Below are positions 27,788-36,269 of a stretch of 59,006 nucleotides of DNA, piece after piece. The position numbers and the translations under genes were made by a program. The notes under the pieces were generated by a model. The model was not told the origin of the DNA. It worked only from the letters and a program-made list of their open reading frames with translations, and ran no database searches. Where the stretch lies: NCBI GenBank assembly GCA_014055495.1, contig WIAG01000021.1, positions 1 to 59,006 on the forward strand, written 5' to 3'. The first letter of the stretch is position 1. Each line of letters starts with the position of its first letter. Source of the DNA: Nitrospira sp. CR1.2. Its GTDB lineage: Bacteria > Nitrospirota > Nitrospiria > Nitrospirales > Nitrospiraceae.

Positions 27788-27823
27788 CCCGGCCGTTCCG
27801 GACCACTGGACCGGACGGCCGGG
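27788..27823. other. Large GC-rich hairpin (origin or terminator)
   Basis: CCCGGCCGTTCCGG (27788-27801) pairs with CCGGACGGCCGGG (27811-27823) across a nine-base loop with one bulged T. No T-run follows. Confidence 0.6.
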
Positions 27824-27829
27824 GGGATC

Positions 27830-27844
27830 GGGGGCGCAGCCCCC
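27830..27844. other. Second perfect hairpin
   Basis: GGGGGC (27830-27835) and GCCCCC (27839-27844) around a three-base GCA loop, six bases after the large hairpin. Could terminate the Rep operon or form part of an origin. Confidence 0.55.
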
Positions 27845-28106
27845 GCTTCACTTGATCTATATGGTCAAAGTAGGACGATTTTCATCTTTGATTTTCCAGT
27901 CGCAACCTTCTATTGATATTTTGCCGATTATTCAAATCGTCTATCCTCGCACTGAAGTTCTTATCTAGAACCCTCGAAATTCTGAAAGAATCGCGCTATA
28001 TTCCAGCGTCCTTTTAATCAGATTCTTGAAAATACCGTCAAGGAGTATCCGTAGATCTTCAGTGCACTCCGACGTGAGATGCTCACGAACTCAAAAGGAA
28101 TAGCCT

Positions 28107-29213
28107 ATGGCCAAGCCACGTATATTCGTAAGTTCAAGTTACTACGATCTCAAACACCTGCGGTCGTCCTTGGAGAACTTCGTGGAATCACTCGGATTCG
28201 ATGCAATTCTTTCAGAGAAGGGCAAGATTGCCTATACTCCCGACCTCCCGCTTGACGAGTCTTGCTATAGAGAAGTCGCTTCTGTCGATATATTCGTTTT
28301 GATTGTTGGCGGTCGATATGGCTCGGAGATGTCATCAGGTAAGTCACCTATTCCCAAGACATTTTATGACCGGTACAACAGCATTACTCGTGGTGAGTAC
28401 CGCTCCGCTGTTGAAAGAGAGGTTCCAATTTATGTGCTGATCGAGCGTTCTGTTTACGCTGAGTATGAAACCTATTTAAAGAATAAGAGTAATAAGGCCA
28501 TCTCATACGCACATGTTGATTCGGTGAATATTTTTGAGTTAATCGAAGACATTGTCAGCCAGCCGCGCAACAATCCGATTCAACAATTCGACAAATACAG
28601 CGACATCGAAGACTGGCTTCGTGAGCAGTGGTCCGGTCTATTTAAGGAGCTCCTCCAGCGTATTCAGCAGCAGGCACAGCTTTCTTCACTTCAGGCTCAG
28701 GTATCGCAAATGTCGGAATTGAACACGACTTTTAAGCGCTATCTGGAGGAAATTGTGTCGCGAATAGCCCCGAAGCAGTCCGAAAAATTAATCGAAAGAG
28801 AAACGAAGAGACTTGAAGCAGCAGGCCTACTCCGAGAAGCTTTAAAAAATCCACTGATCGGTTACCTTACGAGCACCTTCGGTTTAACGACAGAGGATGT
28901 ACAAAATGCAATTTCAGGAGCTGAGTCGTTTGAAGATTTTGTAATGCGATTGGGAAGTTCTTTAGATCTTGAGCAGCGTAATTTATTGCAGGGAGCATTG
29001 CTTGGTAGGTTTAGAAGGCAAGCAGGGACGGATCTCAATCATGTACGCGCCATCTTCGGTGTACACCCCTTCCCCATTGGGTCAGCAGATGCGGAGGGTA
29101 AAGTGGCAATAGGTTCTACCAAACGCCAAACTAATAAGCGACGGACAAAAAAAGCTGCGAAAGAGGCTATTAACCCGCCTCATTCGTCGAGTAGCCCTGA
29201 CACTGAGAGCTAA
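28107..29213 (+). CDS. DUF4062 protein, likely defence cargo
   Basis: A 368-residue protein. KPRIFVSSSYYDLKHLRSSL, then EYTP-like acidic loop and DIFVLIVGGRYGS (about residues 3-75) match DUF4062, a TIR/flavodoxin-like fold. RGEYRSAVEREVPIYVLIER follows. A coiled coil (about 175-225) leads to a helical C-terminal half and a Lys/Arg-rich tail. DUF4062 domains occur as sensor or effector parts of predicted anti-phage proteins; no partner domain such as an NTPase is fused here. The gene is AT-rich relative to the core. Confidence 0.75.
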   Translation: MAKPRIFVSSSYYDLKHLRSSLENFVESLGFDAILSEKGKIAYTPDLPLDESCYREVASVDIFVLIVGGRYGSEMSSGKSPIPKTFYDRYNSITRGEYRSAVEREVPIYVLIERSVYAEYETYLKNKSNKAISYAHVDSVNIFELIEDIVSQPRNNPIQQFDKYSDIEDWLREQWSGLFKELLQRIQQQAQLSSLQAQVSQMSELNTTFKRYLEEIVSRIAPKQSEKLIERETKRLEAAGLLREALKNPLIGYLTSTFGLTTEDVQNAISGAESFEDFVMRLGSSLDLEQRNLLQGALLGRFRRQAGTDLNHVRAIFGVHPFPIGSADAEGKVAIGSTKRQTNKRRTKKAAKEAINPPHSSSSPDTES

Positions 29214-29343
29214 TTCGGAACGAGAATATTTGCGGTTCAACCCTGATTCCAATTTTCCCTTTTCAGCGCGGTGTCAGGAGAACTGCAGGTTCCGATATGA
29301 ATAAAGCGCGGGGAGGCGGATTGCATTTTCATCCAGGAGATTT

Positions 29344-29380
29344 GGTCCCGGTTTTTGGTCCCGGTTCGGTCTCGGTTTTG
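29344..29380. repeat. TCCCGGTT-type repeats upstream of internal att
   Basis: GGTCCCGGTTTTT, GGTCCCGGTTC and GGTCTCGGTTTTGTCC in direct order. They parallel the repeat clusters at 24467 and 30486. Confidence 0.45.
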
Positions 29381-29507
29381 TCCACGATCACAGGTATGCT
29401 TCAGTCGTCCTTCATCCTCATGGACTGATACAAAAGCTCTTGTTCTATAAAGAGAACATGTCCATCTGTCCTCCTTGATCGCTGTCTGTCTCTAAAGTGC
29501 GTTGTCC

Positions 29508-29554
29508 GCCTTCGGATTCGAGGGTTGGGGGTTCAAGTCCTTCCGGGCGCACCA
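29508..29554 (+). other. Diverged tRNA-Arg 3' half, internal att
   Basis: Aligns without gaps to 24374-24420, sharing GCCTTC, GAGGGT and CCGGGCGCACCA plus scattered bases. The anticodon-loop equivalent reads CTTCGGA, as in an Arg TCG anticodon, so it may derive from a different tRNA-Arg. No 5' half is present. Confidence 0.6.
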
Positions 29555-29632
29555 TAATTCAAGAGCTTATGAGTTTCTACTAGTTGTGAAGTGTTGTATA
29601 GTGCTATTGCAGCAGCAGAAGGGGGGATTAAA

Positions 29633-30373
29633 ATGCTTCCGGATCCAAGCGAGCTCTTGAAAGCCGTTCCAGCGAAGGAGGTCTATCAGGACGCGCTCCA
29701 GCCCGCTGTACGCAAACTAGGGGACTCGTTAGCAGATACCGTGGAGGCTGCACGTTTTCTTCTTGCCCCAATTGAGTATATCAAGGCATGGCGGTCGAGA
29801 TGGAACCGGTATCTCAAGCGGATAGAAGAAAAGGTGCCTGAATCTAACCTGATCGAACCGGCCCCGGAGGTCATAGGTCCTGCGATCCTAGGCCTCCAGT
29901 TTTCCAGGGAGGACGGTATCCAAACTGAAATGTTTGTGAATCTCTTGGCAAGAGCCGTGGACAAGGAACGAGTCGTAGAGGCCCATCCGGCCTACGCTCA
30001 GATTATCAGCCAGCTTCATCCGGACGAGGCAATTATTTTATATCTGCTTAAGAGGCAAAGCTATGTTCTAACGGAGAGGGCCAATTACAATGTTGAGACG
30101 CGCCTGTTTAGTTTGCGATCTGAAGAATCCAATGACTTCCCGATTTCACAATTATCCTTTCCGCAAAACTTTCGGTCATTTGTTGATCACTTGTACCACT
30201 TGGGCCTAGCCGCCATAACGCAAATAGGAAACCAGGAAATTCTGAAGGACGCCAACGATCAGCAAACAGGTGTCCGAATCAGGAGCCGGATTGGTCTGAT
30301 GGCGTTCGGCGAAGCATTCGCCAAGGCCTGTGTGCCGGATAGTTTCGACATGAAGGCTCCTCCGAACTCTTAG
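29633..30373 (+). CDS. Abi-alpha / DUF4393 family protein
   Basis: A 246-residue protein starting MLPDPSELLKAVPAKEVYQD, then LQPAVRKLGDSLADTVEAAR, a hydrophobic FLLAPIEYIKAWR, and IEEKVPESNLIEPAPEVIGP, followed by LLARAVDKERVVEAHPAY. This is the DUF4393 (Abi-alpha) pattern, a family named for links to abortive infection. GGGGGG lies before ATG 29633. The C-terminal third (FGEAFAKACVP) is typical of the family. It sits alone between two att-like sites and is the main surviving gene of the right-hand element. Confidence 0.8.
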   Translation: MLPDPSELLKAVPAKEVYQDALQPAVRKLGDSLADTVEAARFLLAPIEYIKAWRSRWNRYLKRIEEKVPESNLIEPAPEVIGPAILGLQFSREDGIQTEMFVNLLARAVDKERVVEAHPAYAQIISQLHPDEAIILYLLKRQSYVLTERANYNVETRLFSLRSEESNDFPISQLSFPQNFRSFVDHLYHLGLAAITQIGNQEILKDANDQQTGVRIRSRIGLMAFGEAFAKACVPDSFDMKAPPNS

Positions 30374-30485
30374 CATCAGCTTATTTCTCAACTCAATGGC
30401 GATGGTCTGTGATCCGATCAGGGGTAAAGTTGCGGGTAAAAAAGGCACATCCTTCCACATTTAGCTCCGAATTCTTCTTTAAATT

Positions 30486-30530
30486 ACTCCCGGTTTTACT
30501 CCCGGTTCGCTCCCAGTTTTGCTCCCGGTT
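30486..30530. repeat. TCCCGGTT repeats near right end (arm-type candidate)
   Basis: Four 11-12-base units in direct order: ACTCCCGGTTTT, ACTCCCGGTTCG, CTCCCAGTTTTG and CTCCCGGTT. The first 25 bases are identical to 24467-24491. Confidence 0.55.
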
Positions 30531-30648
30531 GCCAGTCCAACCTAATCCTACTTAGTCCCACCTGGAAGGAAGATTTTCGCTTGGTTTAGCATTCGTTTAG
30601 ACGATACAATCATACTGAATCTTTAATAATATCATTGGCTTCTGGTTG

Positions 30649-30695
30649 GCCTTCTAAGCTGAGGGTCGTTGGTTCGATTCCAACCGGGCGCACCA
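30649..30695 (+). other. Right attachment site
   Basis: A 47-base copy of the tRNA-Arg 3' end from the GCCTTCT anticodon-arm to CCA. Only two bases differ from 24374-24420, and they are paired partners in the T stem (GTTGG/CCAAC instead of GCTGG/CCAGC). Confidence 0.85.
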
Positions 30696-31118
30696 ACATT
30701 CATCACACGCTGAAAAAGAAGGCGATGCGGTAATGAAGATTTGCCGGACTTTTTCAAGTGCTATACCCCGATGCATCGGCCCAAGCGCAAACCCACCTCG
30801 GACTAAAAAACGGGCCCCCGAATGGGAGGGCCTCATGCCGATTGGTATGCCTTTTCGTGACATTAGTCATAGCAAGTATCGCCAATCCCATTGAGGGCGA
30901 CCACCCGGTCACCCTCGGTCTTGAACGGAAGTGTATCGGCGGGCGGAGTTGAATCGCGCGACGATTCAAGGTTAGATTCACCGGATCAATCTTGCATGAG
31001 ACACCACACAACGCCGACTTGAAGGAACTGCAGACCGTGCCATCTGTTTCGGTTTTTTCAAGTAAAGGCCGCGTGTTCGTGGCCACTCACTTAACGGCAG
31101 AAGCCTGGGAGAAGCGGC

Positions 31119-31481
31119 ATGTCAAACACCAGCGACATACATGGTGCTCAGCCTCATCCTGACTTACTGAGTATTTCCACCGTCACGGCTGTTGTGCCGG
31201 GAGAGCGCCCAATTGTGAGGTTATCTCAGACGCTATTCTTTCCAGAAGGACAATGCCGGACGGCTGATCGCGGATTGATCGGTCCTGCACAGGTGGTTCA
31301 CGTGGTCCAGAACGGAGACGAGATCGACCACTATGTGGATACAGCCGACGCGCTTGTCGTGGGTCAGCAATACGCCGTTTCAATAGATGGACAATGGCGC
31401 TACGAACAAGCGGTGGCCCACTACCTCGCAGCGAAGATTTTTCACGATATTCTTCATAGAAGACCAGAAGATTGCCAATGA
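31119..31481 (+). CDS. Hypothetical protein next to island
   Basis: A 120-residue protein starting MSNTSDIHGAQPHPDLLSIS, with VPGERPIVRLSQTLFFPEGQ and a helical C-terminus (EQAVAHYLAAKIFHDILHRR). GGGAGAAG lies upstream. It has no recognised domain, signal peptide or membrane segment. It lies between attR and a possible old tRNA scar at 32.7 kb, so it may be acquired DNA. Confidence 0.5.
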   Translation: MSNTSDIHGAQPHPDLLSISTVTAVVPGERPIVRLSQTLFFPEGQCRTADRGLIGPAQVVHVVQNGDEIDHYVDTADALVVGQQYAVSIDGQWRYEQAVAHYLAAKIFHDILHRRPEDCQ

Positions 31482-31554
31482 AGGCATCTATTCAAAACCT
31501 TCATGGTTCACTGCAAAGGCATATTTGGTATCGTTGGGTTGAGCCGCGTGCCAG

Positions 31555-31851
31555 TCAGTCAGCGCTTCGGGGTTCTTTTAGGCGATTGATTCGTACGTCG
31601 AGATCGTGGGACATCTTTTCCAGGACGGCGATTTGGGCATTCATGATCAGGGCAAACCCTCTGTTGTAAGTCTCCATGGCTTCCTCCTTTGAATGGACCT
31701 GCTCCAGCTGAGTATCCATGGAAACGGCGAATTTCTTCCCCGCGAAATACCATTCCTTTTCTTGCTCTTCGAACCACGTGTGGACCAGGAACCACGTCTC
31801 GCGTGTCCACTCCGCCTCTCCATCCTCCTCGTCCGGCTCAGTGAGCTTCAT
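31555..31851 (-). CDS. Small acidic hypothetical protein
   Basis: A 98-residue protein beginning MKLTEPDEEDGEAEWTRETW, with an aromatic segment FLVHTWFEEQEKEWYFAG and a helical C-terminus (FALIMNAQIAVLEKMSHDLD). No domain is recognised. It is soluble and acidic. ATG 31851 follows a GTG; the ribosome binding site is weak. It lies 21 bases downstream of a secreted small protein on the same strand. Confidence 0.5.
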   Translation of the reverse strand: MKLTEPDEEDGEAEWTRETWFLVHTWFEEQEKEWYFAGKKFAVSMDTQLEQVHSKEEAMETYNRGFALIMNAQIAVLEKMSHDLDVRINRLKEPRSAD

Positions 31852-31872
31852 CACTTTCTCGATCAGCCGAAG

Positions 31873-32172
31873 TCATTTCGCGCACTGGGTGGCCAACTGA
31901 GCCTTCACCTCGAACAGCCTGGTACGTCCTGTCAGCGTCGCATGGATTTGGTCGCTCGTCTGAGCGTACTGATCCATAGCGGTCATGATGCCTTTTTCGT
32001 CGATATAGGTCGGGAGACTGTCCTGCCCGGAGGCACTCCCGACCGAGGACAAACCAAGTACCAGGATCATCGCATACCCTGCGCATGATGCCCGCAAGAG
32101 GGCTCTGACAAGGTGGCACAAATGCCATACCTGACGGCTTATTGAAGATGACCATTTGTGACTGATTGCCAT
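31873..32172 (-). CDS. Small exported hypothetical protein
   Basis: A 99-residue protein. The first 34 residues are basic and hydrophobic, followed by MILVLGLSSVGSASGQ, a plausible signal ending SASG-QDS. The mature part is about 48 residues (TYIDEKGIMTAMDQYAQTSD) with a single Cys near the end. AAGGTGG lies before ATG 32172. An internal ATG (32070) is an alternative start for a shorter signal. No family is recognised. Confidence 0.45.
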   Translation of the reverse strand: MAISHKWSSSISRQVWHLCHLVRALLRASCAGYAMILVLGLSSVGSASGQDSLPTYIDEKGIMTAMDQYAQTSDQIHATLTGRTRLFEVKAQLATQCAK

Positions 32173-32309
32173 CTGTTACCACCTTGGTTTAGAGGGACCG
32201 TTCCGCCGATCCTCTCTACCATGAGTAGGCAGGCAGAGGTAGGGTGACACAGACGCTTCCCCTCGTCCTTCCTCAAGATACATCTGCCAGCAATCGAGAG
32301 AACGCGAGG

Positions 32310-32468
32310 CTAGGCGGCTTTCAGGTCGTGGTCGCTGATCTTTTCCTTTTGAGCCGGGCAGGATTCGTGCTCGGAATCGATCAGGTGATTGACCAGGACC
32401 TTCAGCAAGGTCCAGATGATCGGAATGGCGAACAAGGTGGAGAACAGAATGAATTCGGGAGCAAGCAT
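32310..32468 (-). CDS. Tiny single-span membrane protein
   Basis: A 52-residue protein starting MLAPEFILFSTLFAIPIIWT, then LLKVLVNHLIDSEHESC and a charged tail ending DHDLKAA. The first 28 residues form one membrane span; the rest is polar. No strong ribosome binding site is visible. Proteins of this size and shape often modulate membrane enzymes, but nothing identifies a target here. It lies on the flank of the tRNA-Arg island. Confidence 0.45.
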   Translation of the reverse strand: MLAPEFILFSTLFAIPIIWTLLKVLVNHLIDSEHESCPAQKEKISDHDLKAA

Positions 32469-32680
32469 ACTTCAAGTGTAGCGCGTCTTCTGCAGGTGGC
32501 AAGCAGGGGCGACCGACATCCGATTGCACATGCGGCGTGACCGCGATATCGATCAGATCCGCCCCCATTCCCTTGTTACACGTAAGCGTAATCCATGAGA
32601 CATTTTCTCCTTGTTCTACGCGATGCCGGTCGTTATCCTCCACCTTGAGAAGCGCTCCCAGTAACACGTGTGCCCGCAGG

Positions 32681-32712
32681 GCCTTCTCCATTGAGGGGAG
32701 CCGGGCGCACTA
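32681..32712 (+). other. Possible old tRNA-Arg att scar
   Basis: GCCTTCT (32681-32687), five bases, GAGGG, then AGCCGGGCGCAC (32699-32710). These are the tRNA-Arg 3' blocks in the same order and, for the first two, the same spacing as at 24374, with 16 bases between GAGGG and AGCC lost. DUF748 begins just after. Confidence 0.35.
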
Positions 32713-32732
32713 CCTTCCACCCTGTGCCTGAC

Positions 32733-35675
32733 ATGGCGTTGTTCGCGCGGTACCGAATCGTTCTCATCCTGCTCTGCGGCTGCCTGGCCCTCTACGCGCT
32801 GTTGGGGTTCGTCGTTGCGCCCTATGCGGTGCAGACCTACGTGATTCCCGCCCTGTCCGAACGATTGCGGCACCCCGTTCTGCTCGGCGATGTTCGCATC
32901 AATCCCTTTACCTTTTCCGTGGCGTTGACGGGATTCGAGATCCAGGAACCGGACCACACCCCGATGGTCGGGTTTCAGGAACTCTTTGTGGATTTCGAGG
33001 GCACCTCCCTCGTCCGTTCCGCTTATATTTTCGATGAGATTCGTGTGACGCTTCCGTTCGGGCTTGTGCACGTCCGCGCGGACGGCACATTGAACCTGCT
33101 GGGCCTTGCCCCTCCGGCATCCGACCAGCCGTCTTCACCGGTCGCGCCGGAAGAAGACAAGCAGAAGGCGCCGCTCCCGCCGGTCGAGATTCGTCTGCTC
33201 AGTATTCAACGGGGTGTGATCGAGTATCGGGACGATACCAAACAGCAACCGATCACGATCGACGTCGTGCCGATTGAAATTACGTTGCGCAATTTCGGGA
33301 CGCGACGCGGGGGCGAGAACGCCTACGCCTTCTCAGCCGAATTCGCTGAGGGAGAAACGCTGGCTTGGGAGGGGACGCTCCACCTCGACCCGCTGGAATC
33401 GGATGGTCACCTCTCTCTGTCGCATGTCGACCTCACGACGTTCTGGCCCAGCCTCCGCGACCGGTTCCGGTTCGATATTCTGAGCGGGACGTTCCTGGTC
33501 GACGCGCGCTACCACTTCGATACCAGGCAGTTCCCGGTCAATCTGCTGGTGAACGACGCCAAGATTGAACTCGCCGATTTCCGGTTGTCTGCGGCGGGAA
33601 GCCGGGACCCGGTGCTGACGCTACCTGCATTGGGTGTCCACGGCATCCGCTTGGACCTTCCGAAGCGGGAACTGGGCGTTGGCCGGGTGGCCCTGGCCGG
33701 TGCGGACGTGCGGGCCTGGGTGGCTGAGGACGGGGTAGTGAACTTCAAGCCGCTGTTTGCTCCCGTGCCTGCGCCGGAGAAGGCGGCAGCACCAACGGAG
33801 ACGCCCGCTCCTGCTGCAGGGGCGCCATGGACCGTCGAGGTGCAGGCCGTCGAAGTCGATCAGTCGAAGGTCGAGTTTGAAGATCGGACTCTTGCCACGC
33901 CTGCGCAACTGAGTATCGAAAATCTGCGGGCGACCGCCAAGGATCTGCATGTGCCGTTTCGAGGCTCGATTCCGGTGACGGCCGGTTTCACGCTCAATCA
34001 GCAGGGAACATTTGACGGACAAGGCAGCGTGCAACTCGACCCGCTGCAGGCATCGCTCTCTCTCAAGTTGGCGCATATCGGCCTGCGACCGTTCCAGCCC
34101 TATCTGGATCGCACCATGCAGGTCGATATCATGGACGGCGAATTGGAATTGGCCGGCGAGGTGGCCTATCGAGCCCGACCCGACTCTGAACCGATCTTGC
34201 GCTACACGGGCCAGGTGGGGGTGAACACACTGCATGTGGCTGAGCGGGTGTCGGGAAAGGAATTCCTGGGATGGACGGCCTTGGGACTGCAGAAGGTGGC
34301 GCTGGACGTCTCACCGACCAAGGTCAAGATCGGCGAAATCGCGCTCCGCGATCCGGCAATTCGGCTGGTGACGGAGAAAGACGGCTCGCTGAATCTGTCG
34401 CGGTTGATGCGCAAGACGGAACCGCAGCAAGCAGAGCCCACCCCGCCGCCGGCGGTTCCCGAGTCGCCCGCCAAGAAGACGGCTCCCACGCCGGTGGACA
34501 TCGAGGTGGTGCGACTGTCGAAATTGTCGGCGACCTTTATCGACGAATCGATCGATCCGGTCGTGGCGACAGGCATTACCGATCTCAGCGGCACGATCAA
34601 AGGTTTGTCTTCCAAGCAGGTGGCCAAGGCTCAGGTGGCGCTGGCCGGTGAAGTGGACGACGTGGCGCCGATCAAGATCCAGGGCCAGATCAATCCGTTG
34701 AGTGAGGATGCCTACACCCATCTGACGTTTCTGTTCCAAGGGGTCGATCTCACGGCGGTCTCTCCCTATGCAGGGAAATATGTCGGCTACCCCATCACCA
34801 AGGGCAAACTGTCGCTCGATCTCATGTATCAGGTCTCGAAGAAGCAGCTGGTAGGGGAAAACAAGGTGCTGGTCGATCAGCTGACCTTCGGGGAAAAGAC
34901 CGAGAGCCCGGATGCGACGAGTTTGCCGGTGCGCCTGGCCGTGGGGTTGCTCAAAGACCGGCGGGGCCGGATCGACATCGACTTGCCGGTGCGTGGAGAC
35001 CTGAACGAACCCGATTTTCGCTATGGCCGGGTGGTGCTCAATGCATTGGTCAATCTGATTACCAAAGTGGCCACCTCGCCCTTTTCGGCGCTGGGTGGAC
35101 TCGTGGGCGGCGGAGCGGAAGATTTGCAGTTCGTCGAGTTTGTTCCGGGAAACGAGGAGGTGGGAGAAGCGGAGCAACAGAAGATCGACTCCATCGCCAA
35201 AGCGCTTCAGGAGCGACCGGCGTTACGGGTTGATGTCACCGGGACTGCCGATCCCACACGCGACCGCGAGGCGTTGGCGATGCAGAAAATCTCGGCAGAT
35301 GTGCAACGACGATTTACGCAGGGTGGAACCAAAAATCTCCAAGCGGTCCTCTCTCCCTCGCGCGAGTTCGAGTTGTTGAGCGATCTCTATGCGGAGAAAC
35401 TAGGCAAGCAGCCCATGAAGAAGGAAGAACTGCCGGGTGGAACATCCGTCGAACGCGTGCTCACAGCCGACGAACTCCGGCAACAGTTGGTGCCGGCCAT
35501 GGGTGTGGAGGAGGCGGAGTTGCGACTGTTGGCGCAAGGCCGTGCCAAAGCTATTCGGGAACGCTTGATCGAACAGGGCGGCTTACCGGAGGATCGGGTG
35601 TTTCTGGTGGAGGTGGAACTGGCCGCGTCCGAAGGCAAGCAGGTGCGGGCCCATCTCAATTTGACGGGCAGCTAG
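32733..35675 (+). CDS. DUF748 / AsmA-like envelope protein
   Basis: A 980-residue protein. A membrane anchor (YRIVLILLCGCLALYALLGF, about residues 7-26) is followed by a long beta-repeat region of the AsmA/DUF748 kind, with GFEIQEPDHTPMVGFQELFV and repeated LNLLGL, LNLSRL strands. Proline/alanine-rich linkers interrupt it (around residues 355 and 580). The C-terminal 100 residues resemble an OmpA-like peptidoglycan-binding fold (ALQERPALRVDVTGTADPTR). Such proteins span the periplasm and are tied to envelope lipid transport. ATG 32733 gives the anchor at the N-terminus. Confidence 0.85.
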   Translation: MALFARYRIVLILLCGCLALYALLGFVVAPYAVQTYVIPALSERLRHPVLLGDVRINPFTFSVALTGFEIQEPDHTPMVGFQELFVDFEGTSLVRSAYIFDEIRVTLPFGLVHVRADGTLNLLGLAPPASDQPSSPVAPEEDKQKAPLPPVEIRLLSIQRGVIEYRDDTKQQPITIDVVPIEITLRNFGTRRGGENAYAFSAEFAEGETLAWEGTLHLDPLESDGHLSLSHVDLTTFWPSLRDRFRFDILSGTFLVDARYHFDTRQFPVNLLVNDAKIELADFRLSAAGSRDPVLTLPALGVHGIRLDLPKRELGVGRVALAGADVRAWVAEDGVVNFKPLFAPVPAPEKAAAPTETPAPAAGAPWTVEVQAVEVDQSKVEFEDRTLATPAQLSIENLRATAKDLHVPFRGSIPVTAGFTLNQQGTFDGQGSVQLDPLQASLSLKLAHIGLRPFQPYLDRTMQVDIMDGELELAGEVAYRARPDSEPILRYTGQVGVNTLHVAERVSGKEFLGWTALGLQKVALDVSPTKVKIGEIALRDPAIRLVTEKDGSLNLSRLMRKTEPQQAEPTPPPAVPESPAKKTAPTPVDIEVVRLSKLSATFIDESIDPVVATGITDLSGTIKGLSSKQVAKAQVALAGEVDDVAPIKIQGQINPLSEDAYTHLTFLFQGVDLTAVSPYAGKYVGYPITKGKLSLDLMYQVSKKQLVGENKVLVDQLTFGEKTESPDATSLPVRLAVGLLKDRRGRIDIDLPVRGDLNEPDFRYGRVVLNALVNLITKVATSPFSALGGLVGGGAEDLQFVEFVPGNEEVGEAEQQKIDSIAKALQERPALRVDVTGTADPTRDREALAMQKISADVQRRFTQGGTKNLQAVLSPSREFELLSDLYAEKLGKQPMKKEELPGGTSVERVLTADELRQQLVPAMGVEEAELRLLAQGRAKAIRERLIEQGGLPEDRVFLVEVELAASEGKQVRAHLNLTGS

Positions 35676-36058
35676 CCCTTCGGTTCAGGTGAGGATTTCG
35701 GTTGATAGCGCATCCGCGTGCCGTGAAGCAGCGAGAGCTCGATTTCGCTCGCGCTCAGTTCCGAGGGAAAGTAGGCGCCGGAGATTTTGGCTGCATTGAT
35801 GCTGGCGCCTTCAAGATTCGCCTTGCGAAAATCGATGCCGCGAAGGTCGGCTTGCCGGAAATAACAGTCGGTAAAATCCAGACCATCGACGTCCAGCCCT
35901 CGTAGATCCAGCCCGCGAAGGTCGCAACGGGTCAGGTCCACTTTTTCGCCGGAGGCCCGTTTGACGTTGAATTCCTTGATGCACCCCTCGCGGAGCAAAC
36001 GATACATGGCATCGTTCGAGAGGCGTAGTCCGGACGCGGGTGGTGGTGAGTGATCCAT
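35672..36058 (-). CDS. Pentapeptide repeat protein
   Basis: A 128-residue protein. After a short helical N-terminus it carries about ten pentapeptides in CDLRGLDLRGLDVDGLDFTD, CYFRQADLRGIDFRKANLEG and ASINAAKISGAYF, building one short right-handed quadrilateral helix. Pentapeptide proteins can mimic DNA or mediate contacts, but short ones are mostly uncharacterised. AAGGAG precedes ATG 36058. Its stop shares four bases (CTAG) with the convergent DUF748 stop. Confidence 0.85.
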   Translation of the reverse strand: MDHSPPPASGLRLSNDAMYRLLREGCIKEFNVKRASGEKVDLTRCDLRGLDLRGLDVDGLDFTDCYFRQADLRGIDFRKANLEGASINAAKISGAYFPSELSASEIELSLLHGTRMRYQPKSSPEPKG

Positions 36059-36269
36059 GCGAACTCCTTGGGCTCCTGGGCTACTTATCGGATGGAGGAG
36101 CGAAAACTTGAGTGAATGCGTCGTTGTGGGACATCCGGAGGAGTGTCCGGCTTCACCGGGGGTAGCTTCTGCTTGCACCGCACGCGTCAGACACGGTAAC
36201 CTTAACCGAATTTTTCGGTCATAAGGCCGTACGATTCATACATTCGAACCGTTAGGGAAGGAGGACATC

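Larger units (their letters stand above)
27585..28106. other. Non-coding stretch with strong hairpins
   Basis: 522 bases between the Rep-like operon and the DUF4062 gene. The first 300 bases are GC-rich and contain the two hairpins listed separately. The remaining 240 are AT-rich, fitting a promoter region. Open frames here are not supported. Position beside a Rep-like gene makes an origin worth considering. Confidence 0.55.
29214..29632. other. Non-coding junction with att remnant
   Basis: 419 bases between the two cargo genes. It holds the TCCCGGTT-type repeats (29344-29380) and the diverged tRNA 3' end (29508-29554). No gene is seen. Confidence 0.6.
30374..31118. other. Non-coding stretch across the right island end
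   Basis: 745 bases holding the TCCCGGTT repeats, attR and, beyond it, about 420 bases with no supported gene. One perfect hairpin, TTGAATCG (30949-30956) with CGATTCAA (30962-30969), is present. Frames reading into attR on the minus strand end in tRNA-antisense peptides and are not genes. Confidence 0.55.

Noticed and set aside
30654-30863. Minus-strand frame ending ARLESNQRPSA at the right att
   Set aside because: The ending is the tRNA read on the antisense strand, a common artefact next to tRNA att sites. The rest has no domain or ribosome binding site.
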